Assembly (NCBI GenBank): GCA_012270485.1
Contig: JAAXIF010000068.1
Span: forward strand, 1 to 36,644
DNA from: Sphingobacteriales bacterium
GTDB lineage: Bacteria; Bacteroidota; Bacteroidia; Chitinophagales; Chitinophagaceae
Length of the DNA stretch: 36,644 bases
Direction of reading: 5' to 3'
Below, in pieces: positions 23,855-33,642 of this stretch. The first letter of the stretch is position 1, and every line of letters begins with the position of its first letter. A program made the translations under genes and the position numbers. Under the pieces are notes generated by a model. That model saw only the letters and a program-made list of their open reading frames with translations. It did not search any database and had not been told where the DNA came from.

Positions 23855-24929
23855 TACGATATTTCTTACTTCTTTTAGGGTTCTTTTATTGCCGATCGCT
23901 TTGCTGTATGGACTCGTTATCCGTATCCGCAATTGGATGTTTGATCAACAATACCTCAAATCTGCTTCCTTTAATTTCCCCTTGATCTGTGTAGGTAATT
24001 TAGCGGTAGGCGGTACCGGTAAATCACCAATGGTAGAATATCTTTTGTATTTATTATCACCTCAATTCAAAGTAGGTACTTTGAGTAGGGGATATAAAAG
24101 AAAAACAAAAGGCTATGCATTGGCCAATCCTGCAACAACGGCATTGGAGATAGGTGATGAACCCATGTTATTCCACATGAAGTTTCCGCAAATACCGGTA
24201 GCAGTGGGTGAGGAAAGATTGGTAGCCATACCACAATTATTACAAGATGTCCCCGATCTGCAAGCCATCATTCTGGATGATGCTTTTCAGCATCGGTCTG
24301 TCAAAGCAGGATTTAATATTCTACTGACAGAATACAGTAATATCTATGTAAACGACTTCTTTTTGCCTACCGGTGATTTACGTGATGAAAGAAGGTCTGC
24401 CAAAAGAGCCAATATTATTGTGGTTACCAAATGTCCGGCAGATCTTTCATCTGAGCGAAAACAACAGATCATTCGCAACCTGAAACCCCGTGCAGATCAA
24501 AAAGTATTTTTTACGAGGATTGCGTATGGGGTACCTTATCATATTTTCAATTATGAAGATGAATGGTTATTAACTCCAAGAGTAGAGGTATTGCTGGTAT
24601 GTGGTATTGCCAATCCAAAACCGCTGAAAGAATACCTGCACGAATGCACCCATACTTACTATCAGCAAGACTATTCAGATCATCATATTTTCACCATTGA
24701 TGATCTGAATGAGATCAAAGAAAAATTTGATCGCATTCACGCCAAAGACAAAATCATTCTGACAACAGAAAAAGATGCAGTTCGTTTGTTAAAATTCAGA
24801 GATGAATTAGCAACCTTACCGATGTATGTTTTACCCATACGACATGATTTTTTGTTTGGAGAAGGTGAACAATTTAATCGAATGGTTACTGATTTTATCA
24901 GGAACTTTAGGTACAAGCCTATATCATGA
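23844..24929 (+). CDS. lpxK: Tetraacyldisaccharide 4'-kinase
   Basis: A 361-residue inner-membrane-associated kinase that phosphorylates the 4' position of the lipid A disaccharide precursor. An N-terminal hydrophobic helix (VLLLPIALLYGLVI) is followed by the P-loop GGTGKSP (about 56-62), KVGTLSRGYKRKTKG, and the Walker B-like IILDDAFQHRSVK. The C-terminal IILTTEKDAVRLLKF is family typical. It shows the organism makes lipid A, as a Gram-negative. It overlaps the cyclo-ligase by 11 bases and rnr by 4 (ATGA). Confidence 0.95.
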   Translation: MNFNTIFLTSFRVLLLPIALLYGLVIRIRNWMFDQQYLKSASFNFPLICVGNLAVGGTGKSPMVEYLLYLLSPQFKVGTLSRGYKRKTKGYALANPATTALEIGDEPMLFHMKFPQIPVAVGEERLVAIPQLLQDVPDLQAIILDDAFQHRSVKAGFNILLTEYSNIYVNDFFLPTGDLRDERRSAKRANIIVVTKCPADLSSERKQQIIRNLKPRADQKVFFTRIAYGVPYHIFNYEDEWLLTPRVEVLLVCGIANPKPLKEYLHECTHTYYQQDYSDHHIFTIDDLNEIKEKFDRIHAKDKIILTTEKDAVRLLKFRDELATLPMYVLPIRHDFLFGEGEQFNRMVTDFIRNFRYKPIS

Positions 24930-26950
24930 GTAAGAAAACATCGAAGCAAAAGAAACAGAAGCAAAAACAAAAATCTGTAACGGCACAATTACTAAAAGGT
25001 AAACTGGACGTAACCCGTTCAGGTATGGGATATGTGGTCATCGATAATGGCAGTGGTGATGTACTGGTGCGTCCGGGCGACTTTATGAATGCCCTCAATG
25101 GAGATGTAGTTCGTGTAAAAGTGGTGCGTGAAAACGGAAGAACCGGCAAAAAAGAAGGAAAGATCACAGAAGTGATCAGCCGAAGACAAACAGAATTCAT
25201 CGGGTACATTCAGCTCTCCACCAATTTTGCATTTTTCGTTCCTGATACGGATAAACCCATGCCGGATCTTTTTATTCCATTGACATCCTTGAATGGTGCT
25301 AAAAATAAAGACCGAGTAGTAGCTCGATTGGTCAAATGGGAGAAAGAAGATAAAAAACCCGTTGGCGAAGTCGTGAGTGTAATGCAACCGGAAGATGAGA
25401 ACGACGCAGCCATGAAGGAATTACTGGCACAAGCGGGTTTTCCGCTGTTTTTCCCTGAAGATGTATTGGAAGAAGCAAAACGATTACCCGATGTACTGGA
25501 TACAGAAGAGATCAAAAAAAGAAAAGACTGCAGAGAGATTCGCACATTTACCATCGACCCTGTAGATGCCAAAGATTTTGATGACGCCATTTCTATTCGA
25601 AAATTATCCAATGGCATTTATGAAATCGGTGTTCATATTGCCGACGTCAGCTATTATGTACATCCTGAAACAGAATTGGATGAAGAAGCGTATAAAAGAG
25701 CCACATCCGTTTACTTGCCTGATAGGGTGAACCCAATGTTACCGGAACGTATCTCGAATGAATTGTGTTCGCTCAGACCTCATGAAGATAAATTTACTTT
25801 CTCCGCCATTTTTCAAATGAATGCTAAAGGAGAGATCAAACAATATTGGTTAGGTAGAACGGTGATTCATTCTGATCATCGCTTTACTTATGAAGATGTT
25901 CAAGAGATCATTGAAACCAAGGAAGGAAAATTTGCAGAAGATATTTTACTATTGAATGATTTTGCACAGAAAATGCGAAAGAAGCGCTTCAGTAAAGGTG
26001 CTATCAATTTCTCTTCGCAGGAAGTGCGTTTTAAGTTAGATGAAAAGGGAAAACCGGTAGGAATTGTTGTAAAAGAAAGTAAAGAAGCACACCAACTGAT
26101 TGAAGAATTCATGTTGTTGGCCAATCGTACCGTTGCAGAGAATATTTCCAAAATACAGATCAATAAAAAGCAGATCCCATTCCCATATCGCGTGCATGAC
26201 CAACCGGATGCAGAAAGATTGGCTCCTTTTATGGAGTTCGCAAAAAAGTATGGTCATAAATTTGATCTAAGCTCACCTGAATCTATTGCTGCAAGTTTTA
26301 ATCAAATGCTGGCAGATGCTAAAGGAAAACCTGAGCAGCATGTGTTGGAGCAATTGGGTATACGTACCATGGCAAAAGCCGTGTATACGACCGAGAATAT
26401 TGGTCACTACGGATTGGCTTTTGAATTTTACTGTCACTTTACTTCTCCCATCCGAAGATATCCCGATGTATTGGTACACCGTGTACTGGAAACCGTGCTA
26501 CAAGGGAAACCAATGATCGATAAAAAAATGGAAGAGAAGTGTAAACATAGCAGCGACAGAGAAAGAGCCGCTATGGAATGCGAACGTGCAGGTAATAAAT
26601 ACAAACAAGTAGAGTACATGCGCGATTATCTCGGAGAAAGTTTTGAAGGGGTAGTGAGCGGTGTTGCCAGTTTTGGATTCTGGGTAGAAACTGTTGAACA
26701 CAAGTGTGAAGGACTGGTAAGTTTGATTGGACTGAGTGATTATGATGATTTCAGATTGGTGGAAAGTGATTATAGCTTGGTTGGACGAAGAAGTGGCAGA
26801 ACCTTCCGCATGGGTGATAAAGTAACCATTCGGGTAGTGGCAGCGAATCTTGAAAAAAGACAATTGGATTATGAATGGGTGATGGAAGGCAAAAGTGAAA
26901 AGTCAAAAGTCAAAAGTGAAAAGGAGACGGGTAAAAGGAAAAAAAAGTAA
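24926..26950 (+). CDS. rnr: Ribonuclease R
   Basis: A 674-residue 3'-5' exoribonuclease of the RNase II/R family, which degrades structured RNA. Basic N-terminal tail (SKKTSKQKKQKQKQK), cold-shock domains, then the RNB catalytic domain starting TFTIDPVDAKDFDDAIS (about 207-223) with its Asp cluster, MLPERISNELCSLRPHEDK, FTSPIRRYPDVLVHR, and an S1 domain near 570-655 (SFEGVVSGVASFGFWVE). It lacks the N-terminal helix-turn-helix of the E. coli protein, so it is shorter. The last codons are odd: nucleotides 26891-26923 are a perfect 7-bp repeat (AAAAGTG, AAAAGTC) read as KSEKSKVKSEK, so an intergenic-type repeat is translated as a basic tail. Confidence 0.93.
   Translation: MSKKTSKQKKQKQKQKSVTAQLLKGKLDVTRSGMGYVVIDNGSGDVLVRPGDFMNALNGDVVRVKVVRENGRTGKKEGKITEVISRRQTEFIGYIQLSTNFAFFVPDTDKPMPDLFIPLTSLNGAKNKDRVVARLVKWEKEDKKPVGEVVSVMQPEDENDAAMKELLAQAGFPLFFPEDVLEEAKRLPDVLDTEEIKKRKDCREIRTFTIDPVDAKDFDDAISIRKLSNGIYEIGVHIADVSYYVHPETELDEEAYKRATSVYLPDRVNPMLPERISNELCSLRPHEDKFTFSAIFQMNAKGEIKQYWLGRTVIHSDHRFTYEDVQEIIETKEGKFAEDILLLNDFAQKMRKKRFSKGAINFSSQEVRFKLDEKGKPVGIVVKESKEAHQLIEEFMLLANRTVAENISKIQINKKQIPFPYRVHDQPDAERLAPFMEFAKKYGHKFDLSSPESIAASFNQMLADAKGKPEQHVLEQLGIRTMAKAVYTTENIGHYGLAFEFYCHFTSPIRRYPDVLVHRVLETVLQGKPMIDKKMEEKCKHSSDRERAAMECERAGNKYKQVEYMRDYLGESFEGVVSGVASFGFWVETVEHKCEGLVSLIGLSDYDDFRLVESDYSLVGRRSGRTFRMGDKVTIRVVAANLEKRQLDYEWVMEGKSEKSKVKSEKETGKRKKK
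26891..26923. repeat. 7-bp word array inside the rnr 3' end
   Basis: AAAAGTG, AAAAGTC, AAAAGTC, AAAAGTG, AAAAGG, without interruption and in the rnr reading frame. The same word (GTGAAAA) is present in the arrays at 2252-2324 and 35931-35979. No inverted arm follows before the convergent gene. Confidence 0.8.
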
Positions 26951-26963
26951 AATAGAGATAGGC

Positions 26964-28283
26964 TCAGTCCTCTACTTCATGAAATAGGATTCCTTCTTTT
27001 GCCAGTAAAGATAATACAGGTGCATAAATAGAAGGAATGATCGGAATATGCAGTCCTTTTTCAGGTAAAGCTTTTTCGGCTATCAATATAGCTGCGATGC
27101 CCAATGGCAATCCAACTGTTTTCGCCATGGCTGTGCGTAAATGATCTTCGCCTTTGACCACCAGACTGCTTTTGACGGTTTTATATTGACCATTCAGCTC
27201 ATATTCAATCTCATGCAACATCACGATCATGTCTTTATCCTGCGGCTCCAATATCCAGGATGATTCCATTCTCCATTGAAGAATATCTGCAGCAGTACAT
27301 ATCCCTTTATGGATCGGCTGTTCACTATTCAAACCCAAACTGAGTAGCATTGCCTGAATATGTGCATCAGATGATAATTGTTCCGGTGTAACAGACAAAC
27401 GGTGTTGTTGTAGATGTTGTTGGAGAAAATCAGACATCCGCAAAGTACTTGTATCGTAAGTTACAATTTCATCCGTGAGTTTCAGGTCAACGATGGTAGT
27501 CCAACCTTTGCAGAAATCTGAATGCCGCAGCGTTGTTCGGATGAATGTTGAACAATCTTGTAAATCGTATTTTGGAATATAACTCAGAGAATCTCTGTTG
27601 GCATAGTAGGCCAATTCACCAAGATCAGGGATGGTTACATTTCCGGATGCACGGAACAACTGTTCATAAGACAATGCCTGTTCTTCACCGTTTTTCAGAA
27701 ATACGGCACCGGCCTTGCCTGCCAGTACTACATTACGAGGATTCCAACTGATTTTATAATGCCAAGGATTATTATCGCTTTCAGGAGCTACCAATCCACC
27801 ACAATGTGATAAGAAAGAATGGATCTTTCCACCCTTGGCTTTAATGGCATGGATCAATTGCATCGCGCTCATGTGGTCGATACCGGGATCCAATCCCATC
27901 TCACACAAAAACAACAATTCCTTATCAGCAATTTGCTGTTGCAATGCTTTGATTTGATCATCGACATAAGAAGCAGTGAGTAAATGTTTTCCGAGATCCA
28001 AGCAGTCTAGGGCCACATGATAATGAAGAGCCGGTGGCATTAAAGAGATCACCACATCTGCAGCAGCGATCAATGATCTTCTTTTTTCGGTATCGGTAAT
28101 ATCCAGTTGAACCGCATGGGTATGCATTTCAGTGCCCAACTTTTGAAGAACGGTCTCTATATCTGCATCTGCCACAGTTAGTTTCCATTGTCTGCGTCGG
28201 GTTTCGCGTTTGAGGTAATCAATCAAGACAGTAGATGATTTACCGGCACCAAAAACAAGGATATGAGGAGGTGGAAATGACAT
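26964..28283 (-). CDS. Saccharopine dehydrogenase-family oxidoreductase
   Basis: A 439-residue protein with an N-terminal Rossmann fold (HILVFGAGKSSTVLIDYLKRE, G-x-G-x-x-S) and the saccharopine dehydrogenase C-terminal domain (ELLFLCEMGLDPGIDHMSAM and SFLSHCGGLVAPESDNNPW, a strongly conserved family patch). Close relatives include the glutamate-forming saccharopine dehydrogenase (Lys9) of the lysine pathway, so saccharopine or a related amino acid is a possible substrate; no lysine-pathway gene is near. The frame can be opened 32 codons earlier, but the ATG at 28283 starts directly with the Rossmann strand. A degenerate -7 (TTAGCTTG) lies four bases before it. Confidence 0.85.
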   Translation of the reverse strand: MSFPPPHILVFGAGKSSTVLIDYLKRETRRRQWKLTVADADIETVLQKLGTEMHTHAVQLDITDTEKRRSLIAAADVVISLMPPALHYHVALDCLDLGKHLLTASYVDDQIKALQQQIADKELLFLCEMGLDPGIDHMSAMQLIHAIKAKGGKIHSFLSHCGGLVAPESDNNPWHYKISWNPRNVVLAGKAGAVFLKNGEEQALSYEQLFRASGNVTIPDLGELAYYANRDSLSYIPKYDLQDCSTFIRTTLRHSDFCKGWTTIVDLKLTDEIVTYDTSTLRMSDFLQQHLQQHRLSVTPEQLSSDAHIQAMLLSLGLNSEQPIHKGICTAADILQWRMESSWILEPQDKDMIVMLHEIEYELNGQYKTVKSSLVVKGEDHLRTAMAKTVGLPLGIAAILIAEKALPEKGLHIPIIPSIYAPVLSLLAKEGILFHEVED

Positions 28284-28326
28284 GCCGCAAGCTAAGTAGA
28301 AATAATGAATAGAAAATGTTGCCACT

Positions 28327-28347
28327 GTCCAAAGGACTCCTTCGGAG
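28327..28347. repeat. Two adjoining 11-base mini-hairpins
   Basis: GTCCAAAGGAC (28327-28337) and CTCCTTCGGAG (28337-28347) are two perfect small inverted repeats, each four pairs round a three-base loop, overlapping by one base. They lie in the divergent gap between the saccharopine dehydrogenase-family gene and the GIN-domain gene. A role in transcript folding is possible but not shown. Confidence 0.5.
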
Positions 28348-28436
28348 AAGGCACTGAAATGCACAGAAAGCGGAATCAAATACGAGGTTTACTTGGGATC
28401 AAAAAAAATCAACTCAATTCTGTAACTAAAGCAGGA

Positions 28437-28444
28437 TAGGTTCG
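28437..28444 (+). promoter_or_regulatory. Probable -7 element TAGGTTCG for the GIN-domain gene
   Basis: TAGGTTCG differs from TAnnTTTG in one base and is 20 bases before the ATG at 28465. The TAnnTTCG form is also found before gyrA (29346). Confidence 0.4.
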
Positions 28445-28464
28445 TTCAACTTAAAAAATCCTAC

Positions 28465-29193
28465 ATGAAACAAGCGATCACCTTATTCGTTTCGTTACTG
28501 ATGCTGACCGGAACGATTCTTGCCCAAAAAACCATTCGCGATGCCAATGCACAGAGTCGCAATGGACTCAAAAATTTCCATGCGGTACAGGTATCCAATG
28601 GTATTGACCTGTATCTCACACAATCATCCGAAGAAGCGGTAGCAGTAAGTGCTGTTTCTGATGAGTATCGTGATAAGATCATCACGGAAGTGGTAGATGG
28701 GGTATTGAAGATTTACTACGAAAAAAAAGATGGTTGGAACTGGGGTTCTAATACCGGCAATAAAAAATTAAAAGCCTATGTATCCGTGAAAAATCTGGAT
28801 AAGTTGGGTGCTTCAGGTGGTTCTGACGTGTCTTTAGAGACCGTGATCAGAAGCAATAAACTCAGTATCTCTATTTCCGGTGGTTCAGACCTTAGGGGAG
28901 AGATTCAATGCGATGAATTAAGTCTGTCAGCCAGCGGTGGCAGCGATGCTACCATTAAAGGTAAAGCTGCTCAGGTGAAGATTACTGCATCAGGAGGAAG
29001 TGATGTAGAAGGGTATGGGTTGATTACGGATGTATGCAGAGTGGTTTCCAGTGGAGGTAGTGATGTTAGCATTACCGCAAATAAGCAAATGGATGCCACT
29101 GCATCCGGCGGTAGCGATATCCATTACAAGGGGAATGCTACGGCTACGACTTCCAAAAGCGGTAGTTCAGACATCAGAAAAGTGACCAACTAA
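28465..29193 (+). CDS. Exported GIN-domain (DUF2807) adhesin-like protein
   Basis: A 242-residue protein with a signal peptide (QAITLFVSLLMLTGTILAQ) and one GIN domain (PF10988, 'putative auto-transporter adhesin, head GIN'), a right-handed beta-helix. SGGSD or SGSSD occurs seven times (ASGGSDVSLE, ISGGSDLRGE, ASGGSDATIK, ASGGSDVEGY, SSGGSDVSIT, ASGGSDIHYK, KSGSSDIRKV), about one per rung. The short repeat and exported nature fit a periplasmic or surface protein of unknown function. It has its own near-consensus promoter and a terminator. Confidence 0.85.
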   Translation: MKQAITLFVSLLMLTGTILAQKTIRDANAQSRNGLKNFHAVQVSNGIDLYLTQSSEEAVAVSAVSDEYRDKIITEVVDGVLKIYYEKKDGWNWGSNTGNKKLKAYVSVKNLDKLGASGGSDVSLETVIRSNKLSISISGGSDLRGEIQCDELSLSASGGSDATIKGKAAQVKITASGGSDVEGYGLITDVCRVVSSGGSDVSITANKQMDATASGGSDIHYKGNATATTSKSGSSDIRKVTN

Positions 29194-29222
29194 GTCTCTT
29201 GCATATAAGGTAATAGAAGAAC

Positions 29223-29277
29223 AAAACACCCTAGTTTTCCCATCGCCAGGAGCCATGGAAAAACAGGGTGTTTTTTT
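29223..29277 (+). terminator. Terminator after the GIN-domain gene
   Basis: CACCCT at 29227-29232 pairs with AGGGTG at 29265-29270, continued by GTTTT/AAAAC, GG/CC pairs with a small bulge; a run of seven T follows. The loop is about 16 bases. Confidence 0.75.
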
Positions 29278-29345
29278 ATGCAGCTTTGTGGATAAAACTG
29301 CTTAAAAAACAGCCATTTCAGCCCTTTTTTCCCACCTAAAAAAAC

Positions 29346-29353
29346 TATCTTCG
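29346..29353 (+). promoter_or_regulatory. Probable -7 element TATCTTCG for gyrA
   Basis: TATCTTCG is one base off TAnnTTTG. Transcription would begin near 29360 and pass the first possible start (29371) before the preferred ATG at 29422, leaving a leader of about 60 bases. Confidence 0.45.
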
Positions 29354-29421
29354 CCATCCCGGATTTATGGGTGCTAACATCCACCGGGAAGAACTCAAAA
29401 ATACGTACGAGAAAAGCGAAC

Positions 29422-32067
29422 ATGGAAGAAAATCTGCTACCCGAACAGACGAGCGATAACGACCGCATTATACAGGTCAATATTGAAGAACAAATGAAAA
29501 CAGCCTACATCGATTATTCGATGTCGGTGATCGTTGGTCGTGCCCTACCTGATGCCAGGGATGGTTTTAAACCGGTACATCGCAGGGTTTTATATGCGAT
29601 GAATGAACTGGGGAATAACAGCAACAAGCCCTACAAAAAATCTGCCCGTATTGTGGGTGAAGTGATGGGTAAATACCACCCGCATGGCGACTCATCCATC
29701 TATGATACATTGGTGCGTATGGCACAGGATTGGACCATGCGTTATACGCTGGTAGATGGACAGGGTAACTTTGGTAACCAGGATGGTGATCCACCGGCGG
29801 CTATGCGTTATACAGAAGCCCGTTTACAGAAAGTGGCAGAAGCCATGCTGGATGATATTGAAAAAGAGACGGTTGATTTTCAACTGAATTTCGATGACTC
29901 TTTACAAGAACCTACCGTTCTTCCTTCCCGTATTCCTCAACTCTTGGTGAATGGTTCATCCGGTATTGCCGTAGGTATGGCTACCAATATGATGCCGCAT
30001 AACCTCGGTGAAGTGGTGGATGGATGCGTGGCATTTATTGACAACAGAGAGATCACAGGAGAAGAACTGATACAATACGTAAAAGCCCCTGATTTCCCAA
30101 CGGGAGGTGTGATCTATGGCATGGAAGGTGTAAAACAGGCTTTACTTACCGGAAGAGGAAGAGTTGTGGTGCGTGGTAAATGTCATGTGGATACTAAACA
30201 AAGCGGTCGTGAGCAGATCGTAATCACGGAAGTTCCTTATCAGGTAAACCGAGATCAATTAACAGATCGTATTGGACAATTGGTGAATGATAAGACTGTT
30301 GAAGGCATTGCACATGTCAACAATGAAAGTAACAAACGCGAAGGAACCAGAATTGTACTGGATTTGAAGCGTGATGCAGTAGCGCAAGTGGTCATTAACC
30401 AATTGTACAAATACACTGAATTACAAACCAGCTACGGTATCAACAACGTAGCACTATCCAAAGGCAAACCTAAGATCATGAACCTGCGCGATTTGATCGC
30501 TGAGTTCATTGATTTCAGGATGGATGTAGTCATCCGCAGAGCCAAATTCGATTTGCGTAAAGCAGAAGAGCGTGCGCATATCTTGGAAGGATACCTGAAA
30601 GCATTGGATCATTTGGATGAAGTGATCACCCTGATCCGTGCCAGCAGAACACCGGATGAAGCCAAAGAAAGTCTGATCAGCAAGAGTAAAGAGGCCAAAT
30701 GGTTACTCAAACAAGACCTCTTCACAGATCTTTCCAACGAATTATACAAACAGGAAGAAGGTTTATCTGAAGCACAGGCAAAAGCGATTCTGGAACTGCG
30801 TTTACAGCGTTTGACCGGTATGGAAAGAGAGAAAATCATTGAAGAATTCAATGGTTTGATCAATACCATCAAAGACTTAAAAGCATTATTGGGAAGTGAA
30901 GCACTACGTTATGACCTGATCAAAAAAGAATTGATCGAGATCAAAGAGCAATTTGGAGATGCGCGTAAGAGTGAGATTCAATACCTCGCTGATGAGATGC
31001 GTATTGAGGATCTCATTGAAGAAGAAGATGTAGTGATTACCATTTCACATTTGGGTTATATCAAAAGAACATCCGCATCTGAATACCGCCAACAAAAACG
31101 TGGTGGAAGAGGAGCTGTGGGTTCTAAAACACGTGAAGAAGATTTTGTAGAACATCTATTTGTCGCTTCTACCCATGACACGATGCTATTCTTCACAGAA
31201 AAAGGGCGCTGTTACTGGATGCGTGTATACGAAATACCCGAAGGAGAAAAGCAAAGCAAAGGAAGAGCCATTCAAAACCTGATACAATTACCGGGTGACG
31301 ATAAGGTGAAAGCCATTATTGATGTAAAAAATCTGGCCGATAAAGATTTTGTACAGCAACATTATATTGTACTTTGTACCAAGAAAGGAATCATTAAAAA
31401 GACTTCTTTGGAAGATTTCAGTCGCCCTAGAGCCAATGGTGTGAATGCCATTACCATTATGGAAGGCGATGAATTACTGGAAGCAAGGATGACCGATGGC
31501 AAATCTGAGATCATGCTGGCGGTGAAAAGTGGTAGAGCCATTCGTTTTGAGGAAGAGAAGGTACGCGCAACAGGTAGAGGTGCCATTGGCGTTGCGGGTA
31601 TTGAGGTAGATGATGAGAAAGATGAAGTAATTGGCATGATCTGTGTAAACAAGGAGGATACTACCCGAACCATTTTGGTAGTAAGTGAAAAAGGCTTTGG
31701 AAAAAGAACACCGATCGATGAATACCGTATCACCAATCGAGGTGGAAAAGGGGTGAAAACGATCCATGTTACAGACAAAACAGGAAGTTTAGTTGGCATC
31801 CTCTATGTAACTGAAAAAGAAGACCTTATCATCACTTGTAAATCCGGTATCACGATTCGTACCAGCATCAGTGAGATCCGTGAAGCCGGTAGGGCCACAC
31901 AGGGTGTGAAACTGATCAGGATCGATGAAGGAGATGAGATTGCTGCCATTTCACAGATTGAAGATGATGATGAGGATGCATCATCGGAAATACCTGGTGA
32001 AACAACAGAAAACGAAAACCCTGCAACAGACAATAACGATTCAACCACTAACGAAAACCAAGTTTAA
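29422..32067 (+). CDS. gyrA: DNA gyrase subunit A
   Basis: An 881-residue GyrA, the DNA-breaking and rejoining half of gyrase. Counted from the ATG at 29422, the catalytic Tyr is Tyr130 in [10 protein letters not shown]. The quinolone region reads [12 protein letters not shown] with Ser91 and Asp95 at the places of E. coli Ser83 and Asp87, the sensitive residues. The GyrA-box QKRGGRG is present in the C-terminal pinwheel, which shows this is GyrA rather than ParC. The C-terminus is a long acidic tail ([14 protein letters not shown] and Asn/Thr-rich end). An in-frame ATG at 29371 is upstream, but MEENLLPEQ fits better. A TPR gene follows 12 bases later. Confidence 0.95.
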   Translation: MEENLLPEQTSDNDRIIQVNIEEQMKTAYIDYSMSVIVGRALPDARDGFKPVHRRVLYAMNELGNNSNKPYKKSARIVGEVMGKYHPHGDSSIYDTLVRMAQDWTMRYTLVDGQGNFGNQDGDPPAAMRYTEARLQKVAEAMLDDIEKETVDFQLNFDDSLQEPTVLPSRIPQLLVNGSSGIAVGMATNMMPHNLGEVVDGCVAFIDNREITGEELIQYVKAPDFPTGGVIYGMEGVKQALLTGRGRVVVRGKCHVDTKQSGREQIVITEVPYQVNRDQLTDRIGQLVNDKTVEGIAHVNNESNKREGTRIVLDLKRDAVAQVVINQLYKYTELQTSYGINNVALSKGKPKIMNLRDLIAEFIDFRMDVVIRRAKFDLRKAEERAHILEGYLKALDHLDEVITLIRASRTPDEAKESLISKSKEAKWLLKQDLFTDLSNELYKQEEGLSEAQAKAILELRLQRLTGMEREKIIEEFNGLINTIKDLKALLGSEALRYDLIKKELIEIKEQFGDARKSEIQYLADEMRIEDLIEEEDVVITISHLGYIKRTSASEYRQQKRGGRGAVGSKTREEDFVEHLFVASTHDTMLFFTEKGRCYWMRVYEIPEGEKQSKGRAIQNLIQLPGDDKVKAIIDVKNLADKDFVQQHYIVLCTKKGIIKKTSLEDFSRPRANGVNAITIMEGDELLEARMTDGKSEIMLAVKSGRAIRFEEEKVRATGRGAIGVAGIEVDDEKDEVIGMICVNKEDTTRTILVVSEKGFGKRTPIDEYRITNRGGKGVKTIHVTDKTGSLVGILYVTEKEDLIITCKSGITIRTSISEIREAGRATQGVKLIRIDEGDEIAAISQIEDDDEDASSEIPGETTENENPATDNNDSTTNENQV

Positions 32068-32079
32068 AAACCTCCCGTT

Positions 32080-33453
32080 ATGAAGAAGCTATTCATGCTT
32101 TCCATCTTTGCTGCAACACTGCAGTTTGTTACCGCACAGGATTATAAAAAGGTACAAAATGCAATAATTTTAGGCAGGGTGGAAGATGCAAAAACAGAGA
32201 TCGATAAATTAGCTGCGGATCCAAAAGCCCAAGCAAAGGCAGAGACGTATATGTTCAAAGGCAAAATCTATGCTGCGATCTTTAAAACACCTGAACTCAG
32301 TGCCAAATATGCCAATGCCGGAGCAGAGGCAGAAGCGGCTTTGAAGAAATACCAGGAAATGGATCCTACCTATGCTATCGCAAAAGAGAAAGATGGTCTC
32401 GGCGCCTATTTCGATATGTATTTTGGTTTTATTACAAGAGGAACCGGTAGTTTCAATGATAAAGATTGGGCAAATGCAGGTGAAAATTTTGCAACTGCTA
32501 TCCGTTATATCGATCAAATCATCGAGAATAAATGGACCAGCAATAACCTGAAAATGGATACCACATCCATCCTCTATGCCGCTTATGCTTTCCAAAATGC
32601 CAAAAAATTAGAAACTGCTGCTGGATATTACCAGCGTTTGGCTGACAATAAAATAAGCGACACCAATTTTGTAGATGTGTATCGTTTTTTATTGGATTAT
32701 TATTCCAGCAGCCAAAAAGATGAGGTAAAATTCAAAAAGAACCTTGCCTTGGCTAATGAAGTATTTCCTGATAAAAGTAAAGAGTGGGAATACTATGAGA
32801 TGGATTTACTCGAGTCATACGATCTGAAAACAAAAACAGAAATGTATGACAAAGAAGATGCAGCGGGAACTTTGACTGAAAATAAATACCTGTTATTTGG
32901 AGAATCGTTTGCCAATGCTAAGAATAAAGATGACTTGGATAGCGCTACTGCAGTTAAGTATAGCAACAAATCGATTGAAGCATTTAAAAAAGCATTCGCT
33001 AAGAACAGCAATAATGCCATTGCAGCCTTCAACGTAGGTGTTGTGAGTTACAATACTTTTGCTACGCTGGATGATCTGGTGCGCGACAATATTCGTTCCG
33101 TTCAAAGGATCAATGCAGAGAAACCTGTTGAAAAAGATCCTAAGAAAAAAGCGGCAGTAGAAGCCAAAGCAAAAGCTGAATCTGAACCTTATCTAAAAGC
33201 CAATGCAGCATTAGAACCCTCTATTACCCAACAAGTAGATCAGGCAATAGAATGGTTACAGAAAGCTTACGCTATCTTAAAAGATAAAAGCAGCAGAACC
33301 AATAACGAAAAAAGTGTGATCAATCGTACGGTTGACTGGTTAGCCAATTTGTACGCTTATAAGCGCGATAGAGCCAGAGGTAAAGACAATGCAGCATTTG
33401 ATGCTTTTGAAGCGAAATACAAAGAGTTTGATGCATTACACAACAAGTTCTAA
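32080..33453 (+). CDS. Exported TPR-repeat protein
   Basis: A 457-residue protein with a signal peptide (KKLFMLSIFAATLQFVTAQ, cut near residue 20) and helix-turn-helix repeats of TPR type through most of its length (KVQNAIILGRVEDAKTEIDKL, DWANAGENFATAIRYIDQII, AFQNAKKLETAAGYYQRLAD, SIEAFKKAFAKNSNNAIAAF, QQVDQAIEWLQKAYAIL). It probably acts as a periplasmic scaffold for protein contacts; partners are unknown. It is 12 bases after gyrA and likely shares its transcript, though the functional link is not evident. Confidence 0.78.
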   Translation: MKKLFMLSIFAATLQFVTAQDYKKVQNAIILGRVEDAKTEIDKLAADPKAQAKAETYMFKGKIYAAIFKTPELSAKYANAGAEAEAALKKYQEMDPTYAIAKEKDGLGAYFDMYFGFITRGTGSFNDKDWANAGENFATAIRYIDQIIENKWTSNNLKMDTTSILYAAYAFQNAKKLETAAGYYQRLADNKISDTNFVDVYRFLLDYYSSSQKDEVKFKKNLALANEVFPDKSKEWEYYEMDLLESYDLKTKTEMYDKEDAAGTLTENKYLLFGESFANAKNKDDLDSATAVKYSNKSIEAFKKAFAKNSNNAIAAFNVGVVSYNTFATLDDLVRDNIRSVQRINAEKPVEKDPKKKAAVEAKAKAESEPYLKANAALEPSITQQVDQAIEWLQKAYAILKDKSSRTNNEKSVINRTVDWLANLYAYKRDRARGKDNAAFDAFEAKYKEFDALHNKF

Positions 33454-33476
33454 AGTGTAAAGCCCAAGAAATATTG

Positions 33477-33515
33477 AAAAGAGGCTGTATCAAAATTCCG
33501 ATACAGCCTCTTTTT
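33477..33515 (+). terminator. Terminator of the gyrA-TPR operon
   Basis: An 11-bp perfect stem GAGGCTGTATC (33481-33491) with GATACAGCCTC (33500-33510), 8-base loop, T5 run on the plus strand. A's before the stem also allow use from the other side. Confidence 0.9.
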
Positions 33516-33571
33516 ATTCGGGTACCTGATGGAGAAAGTTTTCATTTAGGCGATTCTCAAAGCCTTCTTTT

Positions 33572-33579
33572 TACTTTTG
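33572..33579 (+). promoter_or_regulatory. -7 element TACTTTTG for the sugar dehydrogenase gene
   Basis: An exact TAnnTTTG match. It overlaps the first possible start codon (33577), so the gene must start later, at the ATG at 33643. No clear -33. Confidence 0.55.
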
Positions 33580-33642
33580 AGACTTCCTCATTTTATTTGC
33601 CCTATAGAACCAGTATATTTAAGAGTACGTAAATACCTGTAT

